Positions 26,125 to 37,910 of a stretch of 60,313 nt of DNA are shown here, piece by piece. The translations under genes and the position numbers were made by a program. Position 1 is the stretch's first letter; the number at the start of each line of letters is the position of its first letter. The stretch spans positions 1-60,313 of the forward strand of contig CABZPR010000007.1 in the NCBI GenBank assembly GCA_902527545.1, given 5' to 3'. The notes beneath the pieces were generated by a model. The model saw nothing but the letters and a program-made list of their open reading frames with translations. It was not told where the DNA came from and did no database searches. This stretch comes from an uncultured Alphaproteobacteria bacterium. Lineage in GTDB: Bacteria; Pseudomonadota; Alphaproteobacteria; HIMB59.

Positions 26125-26490
26125 ATGGCTCCGATATCACCTCATTTGCAAATATATAGGCCTTTTTTGACAATGGTATTTTCTATCTCCAGCAGGATAG
26201 GAGTAATTGCATTTGCGTTTTCTTTACCTTTTTTTGCAATTTGGTTAGGAAGCTTAAATTTTCTCCCTCAACTTAATCAAGTATTAACATTGTTGATAAA
26301 CTTGCTACCTATAAAGCTAATATTCGTCTTTTGGTTTTTTATCTTTAATCATCATTTGTTAAACGGTTTTAAATATTTCTTATGGTCATTTTCAATTGGA
26401 ATGGATCTTAAAAATGTCTACTTAGTTACATATCTTATTCTAGTAGCAAATATTATAATGACTTTGATTTTTGCTTGGATGATATTTTAA
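26125..26490 (+). CDS. sdhC: Succinate dehydrogenase cytochrome b556 subunit
   Basis: A 121-aa membrane anchor with three helices. It has the family N terminus SPHLQIYRPFLTMVFSISSRIG and the heme-ligand segment FNHHLLNGFKYFLW. It anchors SdhAB and carries the quinone/heme site of complex II. It is first in sdhCDAB and follows the RNA-like element in the 25829-26124 spacer. Its last base is the first base of the sdhD ATG. Confidence 0.92.
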   Translation: MAPISPHLQIYRPFLTMVFSISSRIGVIAFAFSLPFFAIWLGSLNFLPQLNQVLTLLINLLPIKLIFVFWFFIFNHHLLNGFKYFLWSFSIGMDLKNVYLVTYLILVANIIMTLIFAWMIF

Positions 26491-26801
26491 TGAAAGCATC
26501 CCAAAAATGGAAAATAGAAAGAATTTTATATCTAGCGTTAATTCCTATTAGTTATTGGTTTATTTTATTTTTTTTAAGTTCTTACTCCGATGTAAATTCT
26601 CTTAATATCTCATTGTCTACTATCACTAATAAAATTTTATTATTAATTTTTTTTATCATATCAATTCTCCATATTAGAATTCAACTGGGCAAAGCTTATG
26701 AGGATTATTTTCAATTAAATAAAATGAAACTTTATTCTTTAATAACTGACGGCATTATTGGTATTTCCTTTCTCTTTTTTTTACCGGTGTTATTTATTTA
26801 A
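26490..26801 (+). CDS. sdhD: Succinate dehydrogenase membrane anchor subunit
   Basis: The protein is 103 aa from ATG 26490, which overlaps the sdhC stop in TAATG. An in-frame upstream ATG at 26475 lies within sdhC and is less likely. It has three membrane helices and a conserved-position His ([16 protein letters not shown]), expected to serve heme or quinone binding. Sequence conservation in SdhD is low. The call rests on size, topology, that motif and position between sdhC and sdhA. Confidence 0.88.
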   Translation: MKASQKWKIERILYLALIPISYWFILFFLSSYSDVNSLNISLSTITNKILLLIFFIISILHIRIQLGKAYEDYFQLNKMKLYSLITDGIIGISFLFFLPVLFI

Positions 26802-26802
26802 A

Positions 26803-28581
26803 ATGAATTATACAGATCATAAATTAGATGTAGTTGTATTAGGTGCTGGTGGAGCGGGCTTGAGAGCGGCTTTAGGGTGCTCTGAACAAGGCCTTAAAAC
26901 TGCATGTGTCTCAAAAGTTTACCCTACAAGAAGTCATACTGTTGCGGCCCAAGGTGGAATTGGAGCTGCCTTAGCTAATATGGGCGAGGATAGCTGGCAG
27001 TGGCATATGTTTGACACTGTAAAAGGATCAGACTGGCTGGGTGATCAAGACAGTATTGAGTATTTATGTTCAAATGCAGTCGACTCTATTGTTGAGCTTG
27101 AACATTATGGTATGCCATTTTCAAGAACAGATGATGGTAAGATCTATCAAAGACCTTTTGGTGGCCATATGACAAAAAATGGTAAAGGCGAGCCAGCAAG
27201 CCGAGCTTGCGCTGCTGCTGATAGGACTGGCCATGCATTACTCCATACTCTTTACCAACAAAGCCTCAAAAATAACGTTGATTTTTATAACGAATATTTC
27301 GCTGTAGACTTACTAAAAGATGACAATGATACAATTTGTGGTCTTTTAGCAATTAGTATAGAGGACGGATCATTGCATCGTTTTATTGCAAAAATGACTA
27401 TTCTCGCAACTGGGGGTTATGGAAGAATTTTTCAATCCTCAACAAGTGCCCATATTTGCACTGGTGATGGAGCAGGCATAGCGCTGAGAGCCGGTCTTCC
27501 CCTATCTGATATGGAGTTTATTCAATTTCATCCAACAGGAATATATGGTGTGGGTGTTTTAATTTCAGAAGCAGCTAGAGGTGAAGGAGGTATTCTTAAG
27601 AACAACGAAGGCACAAGGTTTATGTTAGAATATGCCCCGAATGCAAAAGACCTGGCTGCAAGAGATGTTATATCAAGATTCATAAGTAAAGAGATTAGCG
27701 CAGGTAGAGGATGCGGACCTAACAAAGATTATATAAATCTCCATTTGGAACATCTTGATGCGGATATGCTTGCAAAAAGATTACCTGGTATTTCTGAGTC
27801 AGTTAAAGCCTTTTGTGGAAGAGATATTTCAAAAGAGCCAATCCCAGTAATTCCAACTGTTCATTATTGTATGGGTGGAATTCCTACAAACTTTAAAGCA
27901 GAGGTTTTGAAACCAAATGACTCCAATTCAGAAGAAGTCTGTGAGGGACTAATGGCTATCGGAGAAGCTGCATGCGCTTCAGTTCATGGAGCTAATCGAC
28001 TTGGAACAAATGCTTTAGCTGAGCTCGTAGTTTTTGGAAGGGGCGCAGCAATTCAGGCTGGCCAAGTTATTGATACCAAAGAGTCATTGAGAACACCATC
28101 TCTGTCGCAAACAAATTCTATCATAGAGAGATTAGAGTCCATTAAAAGTAACAAAGGAGATGTTTCAGTCGGCGAGCTAAGAGAGAGGATGCAAAAGACT
28201 GTTCAAAAAAGATTTGGTGTTTACAGAGAAAGTGAAACTTTGAAATTAGGCAATGATGAATTAGCCTCGATGTCACAAGATTTAAAACATATAAAAGTTA
28301 AAGATCAGTCTGATGTTTTTAATACAGATTTAGTTGAAGCTTTAGAACTACATAATTTAATGCAGGTTGCTGGAAGTGTTGGTGTTTCTGCTGAGCAAAG
28401 AACTGAAAGTAGAGGTGCTCACGCTAGAGAGGATTTTCCAGACAGAGATGATGAAAATTGGTTAAAACACACTCTTTTTTGGGGTGATGTCACTGATTAT
28501 AAAGTCACCCATAGACCAGTGAGAATGACTACACTGAGTAATCAAATCTCTGTCATCCAACCACAAGTAAGGGTTTATTAA
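26803..28581 (+). CDS. sdhA: Succinate dehydrogenase flavoprotein subunit
   Basis: A 592-aa FAD subunit that oxidises succinate to fumarate. The start at 26803 gives [19 protein letters not shown]; a longer frame upstream lies inside sdhD. Motifs are the FAD-attaching His in [20 protein letters not shown], the active site [20 protein letters not shown], and the C-terminal [14 protein letters not shown]. It starts 1 bp after sdhD and abuts sdhB with no gap. Confidence 0.97.
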   Translation: MNYTDHKLDVVVLGAGGAGLRAALGCSEQGLKTACVSKVYPTRSHTVAAQGGIGAALANMGEDSWQWHMFDTVKGSDWLGDQDSIEYLCSNAVDSIVELEHYGMPFSRTDDGKIYQRPFGGHMTKNGKGEPASRACAAADRTGHALLHTLYQQSLKNNVDFYNEYFAVDLLKDDNDTICGLLAISIEDGSLHRFIAKMTILATGGYGRIFQSSTSAHICTGDGAGIALRAGLPLSDMEFIQFHPTGIYGVGVLISEAARGEGGILKNNEGTRFMLEYAPNAKDLAARDVISRFISKEISAGRGCGPNKDYINLHLEHLDADMLAKRLPGISESVKAFCGRDISKEPIPVIPTVHYCMGGIPTNFKAEVLKPNDSNSEEVCEGLMAIGEAACASVHGANRLGTNALAELVVFGRGAAIQAGQVIDTKESLRTPSLSQTNSIIERLESIKSNKGDVSVGELRERMQKTVQKRFGVYRESETLKLGNDELASMSQDLKHIKVKDQSDVFNTDLVEALELHNLMQVAGSVGVSAEQRTESRGAHAREDFPDRDDENWLKHTLFWGDVTDYKVTHRPVRMTTLSNQISVIQPQVRVY

Positions 28582-29385
28582 ATGGTACAACTTACTCTTC
28601 CAAAAAACTCAGTTCCAGTTAAAGGAAAATCTTATTCCAATGTCGATCTCATTGACGAGCAATCTCAACAAAATCATGATATCCGAATTATAAATGTTTA
28701 TAGGTGGTCTGGTGATGAAAATACCCCTCCTCAAATCGATCGATTTGAAATTGATGTAGCTAAAGCAGGAACAATGGTTCTAGATATATTAAATAAAATT
28801 AAAGCTGAAGTTGATCCAAGTTTAACTTTTAGAAAATCTTGTAGAGAGGGTGTTTGTGGATCATGTGCAATGAACATAGATGGAGTAAATACACTTGCAT
28901 GTCAAAAACATATAGAAGAGTGTTCTGATGAAATAAATATTTATCCTCTTCCTCATATGAAGGTTTTAAAAGATCTAGTGGTTGATCTAAAAAAAGCATT
29001 TGAACAATTTAAATCTATAAAACCATGGTTAAATAAAAAGTCCCCAAATAATAAACGTGAAAACTTACAGTCAGTCGAAGACAGAGATAAGTTAGATGGT
29101 AAATGGGAATGTGTTATGTGTTTCTCATGTAGCACTTCTTGTCCTAGTTATTGGTGGAACGAGGATAAATATTTAGGACCAGCTGTATTGCTTCAAGCAA
29201 ATCGCTGGATACAAGATAGTAGAGATGAAGAAAAAAAAGAAAGGTTGAATGAATTAGATGATAGTTTTAAACTATATAAATGTCATTCGATTATGAATTG
29301 CACGAACTCTTGTCCGAAAGGATTAAATCCAGCTAAAGCGATAGCTGAAATAAAACATGAAATATCCAAAATGGATAATAAGTGA
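28582..29385 (+). CDS. sdhB: Succinate dehydrogenase iron-sulfur subunit
   Basis: A 267-aa subunit that passes electrons from FAD to quinone. Three clusters are visible: [2Fe-2S] in [15 protein letters not shown] with a further Cys in NTLACQKH, [4Fe-4S] in [12 protein letters not shown], and the third centre with [17 protein letters not shown]. Length is normal. The ATG directly follows the sdhA stop. Its end overlaps the mdh GTG start by 4 bp. Confidence 0.97.
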   Translation: MVQLTLPKNSVPVKGKSYSNVDLIDEQSQQNHDIRIINVYRWSGDENTPPQIDRFEIDVAKAGTMVLDILNKIKAEVDPSLTFRKSCREGVCGSCAMNIDGVNTLACQKHIEECSDEINIYPLPHMKVLKDLVVDLKKAFEQFKSIKPWLNKKSPNNKRENLQSVEDRDKLDGKWECVMCFSCSTSCPSYWWNEDKYLGPAVLLQANRWIQDSRDEEKKERLNELDDSFKLYKCHSIMNCTNSCPKGLNPAKAIAEIKHEISKMDNK

Positions 29386-30326
29386 ATAAAATCTCATTAA
29401 TTGGTGCTGGAAATATTGGAGGCACACTCGCACATCTATTAGCTTTAAAAAAACTCGGAAATATAACACTTATTGATGTTGTTACCGGGATGCCTCAAGG
29501 AAAAGCTTTAGACCTTAGTCAATCATCAGCAGTCGAAGGTTTCACAGGTTCAATAGAGGGTACCAATGATTTTTCAAAAATGAAGGGATCTGACGTTATA
29601 ATCATAACTGCTGGCTTACCCCGTAAACCTGGAATGAGTAGAGATGATTTACTCGAGATCAATGGAAAAATAATAAAAAAAATTGCACTAGATATAAAAA
29701 AATATGCTCCTAAGGCATTTGTTATTTGTATTACAAACCCACTAGATGCGATGGTATACGTTCTCCAGAAATATTCCAAACTACCCAAAAACATGTGTGT
29801 GGGCATGGCGGGAGTATTGGACTCCTCCCGAATGAAATACTTCTTATCAGATGCTTTGAAGGTATCAGTGAATGATGTTGAAACATTTGTATTAGGAGGC
29901 CATGGAGATGACATGGTGCCTCTAATTAATTACACAACAATAGGAGGTGTCCCTTTAATCGATTTTATAAAGCTAAAAAAATTCCCTTATTCAAAAATTG
30001 AAAAAATAGTCGATCGAACAAGAATGGGCGGTGGTGAAATCGTGAAGTTATTAAAAAATGGATCAGCTTTCTACGCACCTGCTAGTTCGGCAATTCAGAT
30101 GGCAGAGGCTTTTTTATTAAATCAAAAAAAACTTTTACCTTGTGCTGCTTATATCAATGGCCAATATGGCCTTAAAAATATGTATATGGGAGTACCTACA
30201 ATTATTGGAAATAAAGGAATTGAAAAAATTATTGAGGTAAAACTTACAGCCAAAGAGAAATTAATGTTAAAAAAATCTGTCAAATCTGTGCAGGGTTTAG
30301 TATCAGCTGTTGACAAGCTTTTATGA
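29382..30326 (+). CDS. mdh: Malate dehydrogenase
   Basis: A 314-aa NAD-dependent enzyme of the lactate-dehydrogenase-like MDH group used by alphaproteobacteria. Motifs are [17 protein letters not shown] at the N terminus, [14 protein letters not shown] with the substrate arginines, [29 protein letters not shown] and the catalytic His in [14 protein letters not shown] start overlapping sdhB by 4 bp. In many relatives sucCD follows mdh. Here sucA follows after 51 bp. Confidence 0.95.
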   Translation: MNKISLIGAGNIGGTLAHLLALKKLGNITLIDVVTGMPQGKALDLSQSSAVEGFTGSIEGTNDFSKMKGSDVIIITAGLPRKPGMSRDDLLEINGKIIKKIALDIKKYAPKAFVICITNPLDAMVYVLQKYSKLPKNMCVGMAGVLDSSRMKYFLSDALKVSVNDVETFVLGGHGDDMVPLINYTTIGGVPLIDFIKLKKFPYSKIEKIVDRTRMGGGEIVKLLKNGSAFYAPASSAIQMAEAFLLNQKKLLPCAAYINGQYGLKNMYMGVPTIIGNKGIEKIIEVKLTAKEKLMLKKSVKSVQGLVSAVDKLL

Positions 30327-30377
30327 TCAAAAATCAAATGACATCTTTATTAGATAGGCGTATACATAAACCTATTA

Positions 30378-33227
30378 ATGAGATCTTATAATTCATTTCT
30401 CACAACTAATAATGCCTCTCAAGTAATAGCGATATATAGAGATTATATAAAAGACCCAAATCTTGTTGATAAGAGCTGGCATGAATTCTTTAAAGCTCTC
30501 GCTCCTGAGGAAATCTCTATTCTAGCTGACTATCAAAAAATAAATTGGTCAGAGACCTCAAGAGACATTGATTTTAATCAGATTTCCCTTGATCAGGCAA
30601 TTACTGACTCTCTTCGACTTGTTATGATGATAAGAGCTTACAGAGAGATAGGGCACCTTATAGCTGATCTTGACCCTTTAGGTTTAATGGCAAAGAACAA
30701 TCCATCAGGTTTAGATCCCGAGTATTACGGTTTTCAAAAAAAAGATTATGATCGAAAAATTTTTCTATTTGGATATTTAGGATTTCAGAAAGCTACTGTT
30801 CGTGAAGTTTTTGAAAAACTTCAAAGCATCTATTCTGGCACCTTGGCAATTGAATACAAACATATTCAGTCCGCCGAAGAGTACAAATGGCTGAAGGATA
30901 GAATAGAAGAAAAAAAAGACATGCAATTAACCCCTAAGGGTAAAAGAACAATCTTGGAGAGATTAATTACAGCAGAATATTTTGAAAAGTTTCTAGATAC
31001 AAAGTATAGAGGTACCAAAAGATTTGGACTTGAAGGAGCTGAGTCTACAATACCAGCGCTTGAACAGATTTTAAAAAGATCCTCAGAATATGGTGTAGAA
31101 GATTTTTCCTTTGCATGCGCCCACAGAGGAAGACTAAATATATTAGCTAACATAGTAAAAAAACCTCATGTTCAAATTTTTGGAGAATTTATCCATGGAG
31201 GCGAGAATGCCCTCAGTGATCAGGGCTCTGGTGATGTTAAATATCATTTAGGTGCAAGCTCTGATAGAAGTTTTGGAGGTAAGATTATTCATGTGAGTAT
31301 GGCAGCTAATCCCTCTCACTTAGAAGCGGTAAATCCAGTTGTAGCCGGCAAAATAAGAGCTAAACAAACAATCATTCAAGACAAAAATAATACGAAAGTT
31401 TCTGGTCTACTAATTCATGGAGATGCAGCAATTGCTGGACAAGGTATTGTTGCTGAAACCTTTACTATGTCACAATTAAATGGCTACAGAATTGGTGGAC
31501 TAATTCACTTTATTATTAATAATCAAATTGGATTTACAACTAGTCCTCAATATAGCCGATCTGCACCTTACTCTTCAGAGATAGGAAAAATTGTTCAATC
31601 CCCAATATTTCATGTAAATGGAGATGACCCAGAGGCTGTTGTTTTAGCCTCAAGAGCTGCAACAGAATTTAGAAACACATTCAAAAAAGATACGCTTGTC
31701 GATATGTTTTGTTACAGAAAACATGGACATAACGAGGGTGATGAGCCCTCTTTCACTCAACCATTGATGTATCAAACTATAAAAAAGAAAAAAACAGTTG
31801 CCAGTATTTATGCAGATAAACTTATAAGCCAAGAAGTAGTAAATACAAAACAGGTAGACTTCATTAAAGACAGAATATGGTCTGATCTCGAGAAGAAATT
31901 TGAAAAAGCAAAAAACTATAAATTAAAAACAAAATCTTGGATGGGTGGACAATGGAGTGGATTAAGTCTTGCACCAAAAGATCCACTTAGAAGAGGTAGA
32001 ACAGCTGAGTCAGAAAAATCCTTAAAGGAAATTGGCACAAAAATTTCACAAATACCTAAAGGATTTAATCTTCATCCGAAATTAGAAAAATTTAATAAAT
32101 CTCGATTAACTTCAATAAAATCAGGAAAGAATATTGACTGGTCTTTTGCTGAGGCTTTAGCATTTGGAGCATTGTTAAAGGAAGGATATAGAGTGAGACT
32201 TGCAGGTCAAGATTCTGGAAGGGGAACTTTCAGTCAGAGACACTCAGTTTTTTATGATCAAAAATCAGAAGAGAGATATATTCCACTCAATCACATTGCT
32301 AAAAATCAAAAACAATTTGAAGTAATTGATAGTTTTCTCTCTGAATTAGGTGTCCTAGGTTTTGAATATGGGTACTCATTAGCAGACCCAAATACTTTGG
32401 TTTTATGGGAGGCCCAATTTGGAGATTTTGCCAACGGTGCCCAAATTATTATTGACCAGTTTATTGCTTCAAGTGAGAGAAAATGGATGCAAATGAGTGG
32501 ACTAGTCATGTTATTACCTCATGGTCATGAGGGTATGGGTCCTGAACACTCCAGTGCAAGAATAGAAAGATTTCTTCAAATGGCAGCAGAAGATAACGTT
32601 CAGATTTTAAATTGCACCACTCCTGCGAGCTACTTTCATGCTTTGAGAAGGCAAATACATAGAAATTTTAGAAAGCCACTAATAGTATTTACCCCTAAAT
32701 CCACACTGCGCCACCCAAATAATGTATCCTCTATTAGTGATTTTACTGGACGCTCATCTTTTCATCGCCTTATTGAAGATGAAATCAAAAACCCAAAAAG
32801 GATAATTTTCTGCTCTGGAAAAATATTTTATGAATTAGATGATTTTAGAACAAAGAATAATATTAAAGATGTAAAAATAGTTCGTATTGAGCAAATTTAT
32901 CCATTTCCATTTGATGCCATAGGAGAGGTTATATTAAAACATAAAGAAAGTGAGATTTTATGGGTTCAAGAGGAGCCAAAAAATATGGGAGCATGGAGTT
33001 TCGTTAAAAGTCGTATTAGACATGTTTTAGTGAAAAATAATTTAACCAAAAAAGTTCATTATGTTGGAAGACGCCCTGCAGCAGCTCCTGCTACAGGTAT
33101 ATCAAAAAGACATAGTACTAATCAGCAACTAATAAAAGAATTAGCTCTTAAATCATCACTAAAACGTGTTATAAAAGAAAGAAGTGGTGTCAGTTTTATG
33201 AAATTTAAAAACTTACCGAAAGAGTAA
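30378..33227 (+). CDS. sucA: 2-Oxoglutarate dehydrogenase E1 component
   Basis: A 949-aa thiamine-diphosphate enzyme that decarboxylates 2-oxoglutarate and transfers succinyl to the E2 lipoyl group. It has the start [54 protein letters not shown], the ThDP segment [19 protein letters not shown], and [18 protein letters not shown] in the pyrimidine domain. Length is typical. The stop overlaps the sucB ATG by 1 base (TAATG), so E1 and E2 are coupled. Confidence 0.97.
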   Translation: MRSYNSFLTTNNASQVIAIYRDYIKDPNLVDKSWHEFFKALAPEEISILADYQKINWSETSRDIDFNQISLDQAITDSLRLVMMIRAYREIGHLIADLDPLGLMAKNNPSGLDPEYYGFQKKDYDRKIFLFGYLGFQKATVREVFEKLQSIYSGTLAIEYKHIQSAEEYKWLKDRIEEKKDMQLTPKGKRTILERLITAEYFEKFLDTKYRGTKRFGLEGAESTIPALEQILKRSSEYGVEDFSFACAHRGRLNILANIVKKPHVQIFGEFIHGGENALSDQGSGDVKYHLGASSDRSFGGKIIHVSMAANPSHLEAVNPVVAGKIRAKQTIIQDKNNTKVSGLLIHGDAAIAGQGIVAETFTMSQLNGYRIGGLIHFIINNQIGFTTSPQYSRSAPYSSEIGKIVQSPIFHVNGDDPEAVVLASRAATEFRNTFKKDTLVDMFCYRKHGHNEGDEPSFTQPLMYQTIKKKKTVASIYADKLISQEVVNTKQVDFIKDRIWSDLEKKFEKAKNYKLKTKSWMGGQWSGLSLAPKDPLRRGRTAESEKSLKEIGTKISQIPKGFNLHPKLEKFNKSRLTSIKSGKNIDWSFAEALAFGALLKEGYRVRLAGQDSGRGTFSQRHSVFYDQKSEERYIPLNHIAKNQKQFEVIDSFLSELGVLGFEYGYSLADPNTLVLWEAQFGDFANGAQIIIDQFIASSERKWMQMSGLVMLLPHGHEGMGPEHSSARIERFLQMAAEDNVQILNCTTPASYFHALRRQIHRNFRKPLIVFTPKSTLRHPNNVSSISDFTGRSSFHRLIEDEIKNPKRIIFCSGKIFYELDDFRTKNNIKDVKIVRIEQIYPFPFDAIGEVILKHKESEILWVQEEPKNMGAWSFVKSRIRHVLVKNNLTKKVHYVGRRPAAAPATGISKRHSTNQQLIKELALKSSLKRVIKERSGVSFMKFKNLPKE

Positions 33228-34312
33228 TGAAAAACATAACAGTACCTGAACTTGGGGAGTCAATCATTGAAGGCACGCTTACATCTTGGTTGATCAAAGA
33301 GGGAGATAGCTTTGAGTCTGGCGATAATTTAGCTGAAATTGAAACAGAGAAAATTACAATTGAAATTCCTGCTCAAACCTCTGGAAAATTAACAAAGATA
33401 ATAACCCCAGAGGGATCTACTGTGAATGTTGGTCAATCTATTGCTGAAATATTAGAAAATACGACTACTGAACAAAAGCCCAAACCAGAGACAAGTCAAA
33501 TCGAAGAAATAAATAAAGAAAAACAAACAATTGACCCATCTAATGTCACTAAAGTTAGCGAAAATCAAACAAAAACTCCAGCTAAGGTAGTTGATCTCCC
33601 AAACTTCGACAAAGATGACTCTACGTTAGATGAAAAAACTATCCCAATGTCAAAATTAAGGCAAACAATTGCCAGAAGGTTAAAAGAAGCTCAAAATACA
33701 GCTGCCATTCTCACAACATTTAACGAAGTCGATATGTCAGCAATTATGTCTCTTAGAAAAAAAGAACAAACAAGTTTTCAAAAAAAACATGGTGTGAAAC
33801 TTGGCATTATGTCTTTTTTTGTTAAAGCCTGCACAGAAGTTTTAAAAGAAATACCAGAGATTAATTCAGAAATTCACGAAGATAAAATAATTTATAAAAA
33901 CTACTTTGATATAGGTATTGCAATTGGATCTGAAAAGGGGCTTGTTGTTCCAATAATTAGAAATGCTGGAGATTTATCAAATGCAGAAATTGAAAAGTAT
34001 ATTATTGAATTATCTGAGAAAGCAAATTCAAATAAACTTTCCATGAGTGATTTATCAGGAGGAACATTCTCAATTACAAATGGAGGAATATATGGTTCTA
34101 TGATGAGCACCCCAATTATCAACCCACCTCAAAGTGCTATATTAGGTATGCACTCAATAATTGATAGACCTATCGCTGTAAAAAAGAAGATTGTTATAAA
34201 ACCAATGATGTATATTGCATTAAGTTATGACCACAGATTAATAGATGGTAAGCAAGCAGTAACTTTTTTAGTTAGACTGAAAGAACTGTTAGAAAATCCA
34301 AAAATTATTTAA
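33227..34312 (+). CDS. sucB: 2-Oxoglutarate dehydrogenase E2 (dihydrolipoyl succinyltransferase)
   Basis: A 361-aa E2 core enzyme. The lipoyl domain spans residues 1-76, with lipoyl Lys42 ([11 protein letters not shown]). The acyltransferase domain starts near residue 135 ([14 protein letters not shown]) and has the catalytic SYDHRLIDG, with His336 and Asp340. The linker 77-134 is Lys/Thr/Glu-rich and shows no recognisable peripheral subunit-binding domain (no SPAxRKL..GTG..GRI pattern), so the protein is shorter than the usual 400 or so aa. Mammalian E2o also lacks this domain. It ends in a 4-bp overlap with the convergent acnA; no lpd follows. Confidence 0.95.
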   Translation: MKNITVPELGESIIEGTLTSWLIKEGDSFESGDNLAEIETEKITIEIPAQTSGKLTKIITPEGSTVNVGQSIAEILENTTTEQKPKPETSQIEEINKEKQTIDPSNVTKVSENQTKTPAKVVDLPNFDKDDSTLDEKTIPMSKLRQTIARRLKEAQNTAAILTTFNEVDMSAIMSLRKKEQTSFQKKHGVKLGIMSFFVKACTEVLKEIPEINSEIHEDKIIYKNYFDIGIAIGSEKGLVVPIIRNAGDLSNAEIEKYIIELSEKANSNKLSMSDLSGGTFSITNGGIYGSMMSTPIINPPQSAILGMHSIIDRPIAVKKKIVIKPMMYIALSYDHRLIDGKQAVTFLVRLKELLENPKII

Positions 34313-36942
34313 TTTTTTAGAATATTTTTTAAAACAAAATTTAATATGCCGTCTGCTTTATAATATTGTAGCTCATTGATAGTATCAATTCTTAAAATAC
34401 AATCTATTTTTATATTTCTCACATTGCTTTGAATAATGACTTCTAATTCTTGTAAAGGCTTCAGGTCTTCAGTAAGTTTTATATTTATTAAATCAGATGA
34501 TTGAATATTTAAATCATTTATTGGGTGACTTTTAAGTTGTATAGGCAGAACTCCCATTCCAACCAAATTTGATCGGTGTATTCTCTCAAAACTTTCAGCA
34601 ATAACCGCCTTAATACCTAATAACTTCGTGCCTTTTGCAGCCCAATCACGAGATGATCCAGTTCCGTATTCTTCTCCTGCAAAAACTACAACATTTTCAG
34701 ACCTTTTTACGTACTCCATAGCAACATCATAAACACTCATTTTTTTCTTATCAGGTTCTAAAATTGAGTATCCGCCCTCAACGTTTGATAGCAGTTGGTT
34801 TTTAATTCTTATATTGGCAAAAGTACCCCTTACCATTACTTCATGATTGCCCCTTCTAGCACCATATGAATTAAATTCATTTTGACGTATTTGCCGTTCC
34901 ATGAAGTAGTTGCCAGCAGGACTATCAACTTTAATAGCCCCTGCAGGTGAAATGTGATCTGTAGTAACACTATTGCCTAGAAGTAATAAAGGTCTTGCAT
35001 TCTCAATTGGCTTAAAATCTTTGTCATCATTTGATTGATTATCAAAAAACGGAGGTTTCTGCACGTAAGTTGATGAAGAATTCCAATTATACAGGTCTCC
35101 CGTAGAAGTATTAATTTTTTGCCATTCTTTTGGCCCATCTAAAGCATTAGAATATTGTTTTTTAAACATTTCAGGCGATACATTTTTTTCAACAGCATTT
35201 CGGATTTCGCTATTGCTTGGCCAAATGTCTTTTAAAAATACTTCATTACCATCTGTGTCAATACCAATGGGATCACTTGTTAAATTTATAAGTACAGATC
35301 CTGCTAAAGCATATGCTACAACTAAAGGTGGTGAGGCAAGATAATTAGCTTTAACGTGTGGATTAACTCTGCCTTCAAAATTTCTATTACCTGAAAGTAC
35401 TGAAGCAACTGTTAAATCATTTTTTGAGATACACTCGGCAATATCTTTATCAAGTGGCCCTGAGTTTCCTATACATGTAGTGCATCCATAACCAACAAGA
35501 TGAAAACCAAGTTGGTCTAAATATTTATTCAAACCCGATTTATCCAAATAATCAGTAACAACTTTTGAACCAGGTGCTAAAGAAGTCTTAACCCAAGGTT
35601 TTACTTGTAGACCTAATTCACAAGCCTTTTTTGCGACTAAGCCTGCTGCAACTAAAACATCTGGATTAGAGGTATTAGTACATGAAGTAATAGCAGCTAT
35701 TACTACGTTACCATCTTGCATTTTATAATTGTGATTTTTAATTTCTTTTTCAACGGGTTTGTTTTTTGAAAATTCTTTAAAGTTTAAATTAACTTTTTCT
35801 AAATTAATTCTGTCTTGAGGTCTTTTTGGCCCTGCTAATGATGCTTGAACATTTTCTAGTTGTAAATGAACGGTATCATTATAATTACATGTGTCATCGG
35901 CCCACAAACCTTGAATTCTGTTATATTTTTCAACAGTATTTATCAGATCGGAGTCTCTAGATGTCAACTTCAAGTATTTGATAGTCTCTTCATCAACTGC
36001 AAAAAAACCACAAGTTGCTCCATATTCTGGTGCCATATTGGCAATAGTTGCTCTGTCAGCGAGTGATAAATTTTTTAAGCCATCGCCATAAAATTCTACA
36101 AATTTTCCAACAACTCCTTTTTCTCGTAGCATTTGAACAATTGTTAAAACCAAATCTGTTGCTGTAAGACCTTCTTTCATTTTTCCTGATACTTCAAAAC
36201 CAATAACCTCAGGAAGCAGCATAGAAACAGATTGACCAAGCATAGCAGCTTCAGCTTCAATCCCTCCTACTCCCCAACCTAGAACTCCTAGAGCATTTAC
36301 CATTGTTGTATGGCTATCAGTTCCAACTAAAGTGTCAGGGTATAAGAAATTTTTTTCATTTATTTCTCTGCTCCACACCACTTGTGCCAAATATTCTAAA
36401 TTAACTTGATGACATATTCCCGTGCCTGGAGGAATAACTCTAAAATTTTTAAAAGCTTGTTGCCCCCATTTCAGAAATTCATACCTCTCTGCATTTCTTC
36501 CAAATTCCATATCCACATTTTTTTGGAAAGCATTTGGGCTTGCAAAATAATCAACCATTACAGAATGATCTATAACTAAATCAACTTGCGACATAGGATT
36601 AACTTTTGATGGATCTCCTCCATTTTTTGAAACAGCATCACGCATAGCTGCTAAATCTGCAACTGCAGGAACTCCAGTGAAGTCTTGCATTAATACTCTT
36701 GATGGAAGAAAAAATATTTCGTGTTTTTTTTCAGGATTTTCTAATACATTTTCGATAAGATCTTTATTAACATCTTTTCCATCTTCTAATCTCAACAAGT
36801 TTTCAATAAGTATTTTTTTGGATTTAGGTAGATTTTTTATTTTGGGAAAACTATCTGCTAATTTCGATAAATTAAAAAAATTGTATTGTTTTCCATTATT
36901 TGAAAATTGATCTAGAGTATTAAAACTATCTACTGACAACAT
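34309..36942 (-). CDS. acnA: Aconitate hydratase A
   Basis: An 877-aa monofunctional aconitase that isomerises citrate to isocitrate. Cluster ligands are in [14 protein letters not shown] and [13 protein letters not shown], where two Cys are spaced by two residues. Other motifs are [38 protein letters not shown], and the swivel-domain [16 protein letters not shown]. The length matches AcnA/IRP1-type enzymes. It is convergent with sucB (4-bp overlap) and lies 53 bp downstream of a lysR-type gene of the same strand, from which it may be read in part. Confidence 0.97.
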   Translation of the reverse strand: MLSVDSFNTLDQFSNNGKQYNFFNLSKLADSFPKIKNLPKSKKILIENLLRLEDGKDVNKDLIENVLENPEKKHEIFFLPSRVLMQDFTGVPAVADLAAMRDAVSKNGGDPSKVNPMSQVDLVIDHSVMVDYFASPNAFQKNVDMEFGRNAERYEFLKWGQQAFKNFRVIPPGTGICHQVNLEYLAQVVWSREINEKNFLYPDTLVGTDSHTTMVNALGVLGWGVGGIEAEAAMLGQSVSMLLPEVIGFEVSGKMKEGLTATDLVLTIVQMLREKGVVGKFVEFYGDGLKNLSLADRATIANMAPEYGATCGFFAVDEETIKYLKLTSRDSDLINTVEKYNRIQGLWADDTCNYNDTVHLQLENVQASLAGPKRPQDRINLEKVNLNFKEFSKNKPVEKEIKNHNYKMQDGNVVIAAITSCTNTSNPDVLVAAGLVAKKACELGLQVKPWVKTSLAPGSKVVTDYLDKSGLNKYLDQLGFHLVGYGCTTCIGNSGPLDKDIAECISKNDLTVASVLSGNRNFEGRVNPHVKANYLASPPLVVAYALAGSVLINLTSDPIGIDTDGNEVFLKDIWPSNSEIRNAVEKNVSPEMFKKQYSNALDGPKEWQKINTSTGDLYNWNSSSTYVQKPPFFDNQSNDDKDFKPIENARPLLLLGNSVTTDHISPAGAIKVDSPAGNYFMERQIRQNEFNSYGARRGNHEVMVRGTFANIRIKNQLLSNVEGGYSILEPDKKKMSVYDVAMEYVKRSENVVVFAGEEYGTGSSRDWAAKGTKLLGIKAVIAESFERIHRSNLVGMGVLPIQLKSHPINDLNIQSSDLINIKLTEDLKPLQELEVIIQSNVRNIKIDCILRIDTINELQYYKADGILNFVLKNILKN

Positions 36943-36995
36943 AGTTTTATTATTAACATTAATTAGTGAATTTATTTATGCATTATGCTAATTAA

Positions 36996-37886
36996 TTATC
37001 TTTTAAATCTTTCTTTTAAAAGATCATATAACTTTTGCGAGTCATAACTAAGATCCCTTCCAGATCTTTTTATCAAACCTATTGTTCTTGTTACGGACGG
37101 ATCAATTAAAGGTCTGTAAGATAAAGAAGAATAATCTTTAGAAATAGCCAACTTAGGAGCTAAAGTTATGCCAAGTCCTTGCTCAACCATATTCAATGCT
37201 GTTGGTATATGTCTCACCTCGTAGGCCCAATCTATATCTTCATCTTGCAGGGCAAGCGCATTTTCAATGTAAATTCTACTCCCAGAGCCTTTCCAAATTG
37301 AAATAAAGTTCCTACCTTTGATTTCAGATATTTTTATTTTTCTTTTTTTTTCTAACTTATCCCCTTTAGGAAAGACTACTACGTAATCTTCCACAAATAA
37401 ATTTTCAAAATTTATTCCAGGTTCTTGTTTGCCAGTAAAATTAATACCAAAGTCACATTCTCCCCCTAAAACACTATCAACAACATTATTGGATGACCTT
37501 TCAATAATTTGAACCTTGCATCTTGGTTCAATCTCTTTAAATTTTTTTAAAGACGAAAATAATATATTTCTTAGAGCTGAGTGAACTACTCCAATTTTAA
37601 TAATCGAGGGGAAACTGTATTTTTCGTTAAGAGTTTTTGTTGCTGTTTTAACAGCCTCTATAATTCCTCTGGCACGGTCATAAAAGTTTCTACCAGAATA
37701 AGACAATTGAACTTTTCTTGTAGTTCTGTCAAATAAAGTAGTGCCTAATTCATGTTCTAATTTCTGAATTCTTCTTGAAAGAGCAGGTTGAGATAAATTC
37801 AAATTATTTGCAGCTTTTGCAAATGAATTAGTTTCGGTTAATTCTATAAATGCTTCTATATCACCAATCTCAATATTTATGCGCAT
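36996..37886 (-). CDS. LysR-type transcriptional regulator
   Basis: A 296-aa LTTR. The N-terminal winged helix-turn-helix is clear (FIELTETNSFAKAANNLNLS, then QPALSRRIQKLEHELGTTLF, residues about 12-52), followed by a periplasmic-binding-like effector domain. It lies 24 bp downstream of glpK and probably forms the end of a glpD-glpK-lysR transcript. LTTRs usually control adjacent or divergent genes, so targets could be glpDK, acnA or the divergent aldolase operon. The effector is unknown. Confidence 0.9.
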   Translation of the reverse strand: MRINIEIGDIEAFIELTETNSFAKAANNLNLSQPALSRRIQKLEHELGTTLFDRTTRKVQLSYSGRNFYDRARGIIEAVKTATKTLNEKYSFPSIIKIGVVHSALRNILFSSLKKFKEIEPRCKVQIIERSSNNVVDSVLGGECDFGINFTGKQEPGINFENLFVEDYVVVFPKGDKLEKKRKIKISEIKGRNFISIWKGSGSRIYIENALALQDEDIDWAYEVRHIPTALNMVEQGLGITLAPKLAISKDYSSLSYRPLIDPSVTRTIGLIKRSGRDLSYDSQKLYDLLKERFKR

Positions 37887-37910
37887 ACAACATAAATATC
37901 AAAATTTTTT

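Noticed and set aside
26758-26802. Upstream extension of sdhA
   Set aside because: It lies within sdhD and encodes hydrophobic sequence unlike SdhA. ATG 26803 gives the conserved N terminus.
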